The position numbers were made by a program, and so were the translations under genes. This document shows positions 6,063-6,311 of a stretch of 6,311 nucleotides of DNA, one piece after another. The stretch spans positions 1-6,311 of the forward strand of contig SHZG01000143.1 in the NCBI GenBank assembly GCA_009692395.1. The letters run 5' to 3'. Numbering within the stretch: position 1 is the stretch's first letter; each line of letters starts with the position of its first letter. This DNA is from Methylococcales bacterium (GTDB lineage Bacteria > Pseudomonadota > Gammaproteobacteria > Methylococcales > Methylomonadaceae). Under the pieces are notes generated by a model. It was not told the DNA's origin. It ran no database searches and was given only the letters and a program-made list of their open reading frames with translations.

Positions 6063-6149
6063 TTATTGTGCTTTAGCTATATCTTCTACAGTTTGAATAG
6101 CTAGTGCAAGTTTGAAAGTTGAGTATCGCGTATCCTGTCCATTTTTATC
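6063..6149 (-). pseudogene. Possible 3' remnant of an unidentified gene cut by the IS4-type element
   Basis: On the minus strand, 28 codons with no start codon run from 6149 to a TAA at 6063-6065. They read DKNGQDTRYSTFKLALAIQT and then VEDIAKAQ. The frame is closed at its 5' side by a TAG at 6150-6152, just at the suggested end of the IS4-type element. The amphipathic helix-like ending looks like a normal protein C-terminus, so this may be the tail of a gene interrupted by the IS. It is very short, and chance is a real alternative. Confidence 0.25.
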
Positions 6150-6152
6150 CTA

Positions 6153-6311
6153 CTGATAACGCTTAGCCCACACGATTACCCACAACTCAATCAGAGTTAG
6201 CATAAACCGCCCTAGCGATTTCGATACCGAAAGCGTAATGCCTGACTTTTTCCATGCCTTCCCATAAGGTTTTAGCACCTGGGAAGCCATCACTTTTTCT
6301 ACCTAAGAAGC
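6153..6311 (-). mobile_element. 3' end of an IS4-family insertion sequence (rest outside window)
   Basis: A transposase C-terminus lies on the minus strand and is cut by the window edge. About 34 bases beyond its stop, the + strand sequence CTGATAACGCTTAGCCCACA starts at 6153. It begins with CTG, as the terminal repeats of the IS50-like group in the IS4 family do. It is proposed as the element's end; the opposite repeat is not in view to confirm it. Confidence 0.55.
6187..6311 (-). CDS. IS4-family transposase, C-terminal 40 residues (5' part outside window)
   Basis: The minus strand is open from the window edge to a TGA at 6187-6189. It encodes FLGRKSDGFPGAKTLWEGME and then KVRHYAFGIEIARAVYANSD. 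The FLGRKxDGxPGxKTLWxG pattern is characteristic of the C-terminal region of IS4-family (Tn5-like) transposases, which in Tn5 takes part in dimerisation. The DDE catalytic residues would lie upstream, outside the window, so whether this copy is intact cannot be judged. The gene points towards purA, so the IS would end on the purA side. Confidence 0.75.
   Translation of the reverse strand, partial: FLGRKSDGFPGAKTLWEGMEKVRHYAFGIEIARAVYANSD

Noticed and set aside
1..6311. CRISPR array, tRNA, rRNA, defence system or other novel multi-gene system
   Set aside because: No regularly spaced direct repeats, no tRNA-like cloverleaf or rRNA sequence, and no defence-type proteins were seen; the core genes are ordinary housekeeping genes.

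Overview
The window looks like a gammaproteobacterial chromosome segment. It has a conserved housekeeping core, hflK-hflC-hisZ-purA, all on the + strand, and its two flanks are littered with mobile-element debris. The core order is the one known from many gammaproteobacteria, where hfq-hflX-hflK-hflC-hisZ-purA cluster. Moderate, slightly AT-leaning codon use and the mix of IS1- and IS4-type fragments with REP-like palindromes would suit a Thiotrichales-like lineage, but that placement is a guess and no marker in the window settles it.

Left flank (1-1136): the window opens inside the 3' end of an IS1-family transposase. Its probable right terminus is near 179. It abuts a short decayed reading frame (180-416, with an internal TGA) that looks like the tail of a gene cut by the IS. 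A hairpin followed by six T residues (420-462) comes next. Then comes an unrecognised ORF (465-914). Its best ribosome binding site serves an ATG at 496 in a different frame, so the gene is probably frameshifted. A 222-base gap with a possible extended -10 promoter leads into hflK. hflX, the usual upstream neighbour, is not here.

Core (1137-5840): hflK (414 aa) and hflC (284 aa) overlap by 11 bases and encode the two SPFH-family inner-membrane proteins that form the HflKC complex around the FtsH protease. The hflC-hisZ gap holds two hairpins. The second is a textbook intrinsic terminator that ends only 17 bases before the preferred hisZ start, so how hisZ and purA are transcribed is an open question. 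hisZ (395 aa) encodes the regulatory HisRS-like subunit of ATP phosphoribosyltransferase (first step of histidine synthesis), and purA (431 aa) encodes adenylosuccinate synthetase (first step from IMP towards AMP). The two are 13 bases apart. The pairing links histidine synthesis, which consumes ATP and returns AICAR to purine synthesis, with AMP formation.

Right flank (5841-6311): no confident complete gene. It holds a small hairpin, a composite REP-like palindrome (5981-6056), a possible decayed minus-strand gene tail (6063-6149), and the 3' end of an IS4-family transposase on the minus strand running off the window. Both flanks thus show the same pattern of an IS end abutting an orphan gene tail, next to a related palindrome.
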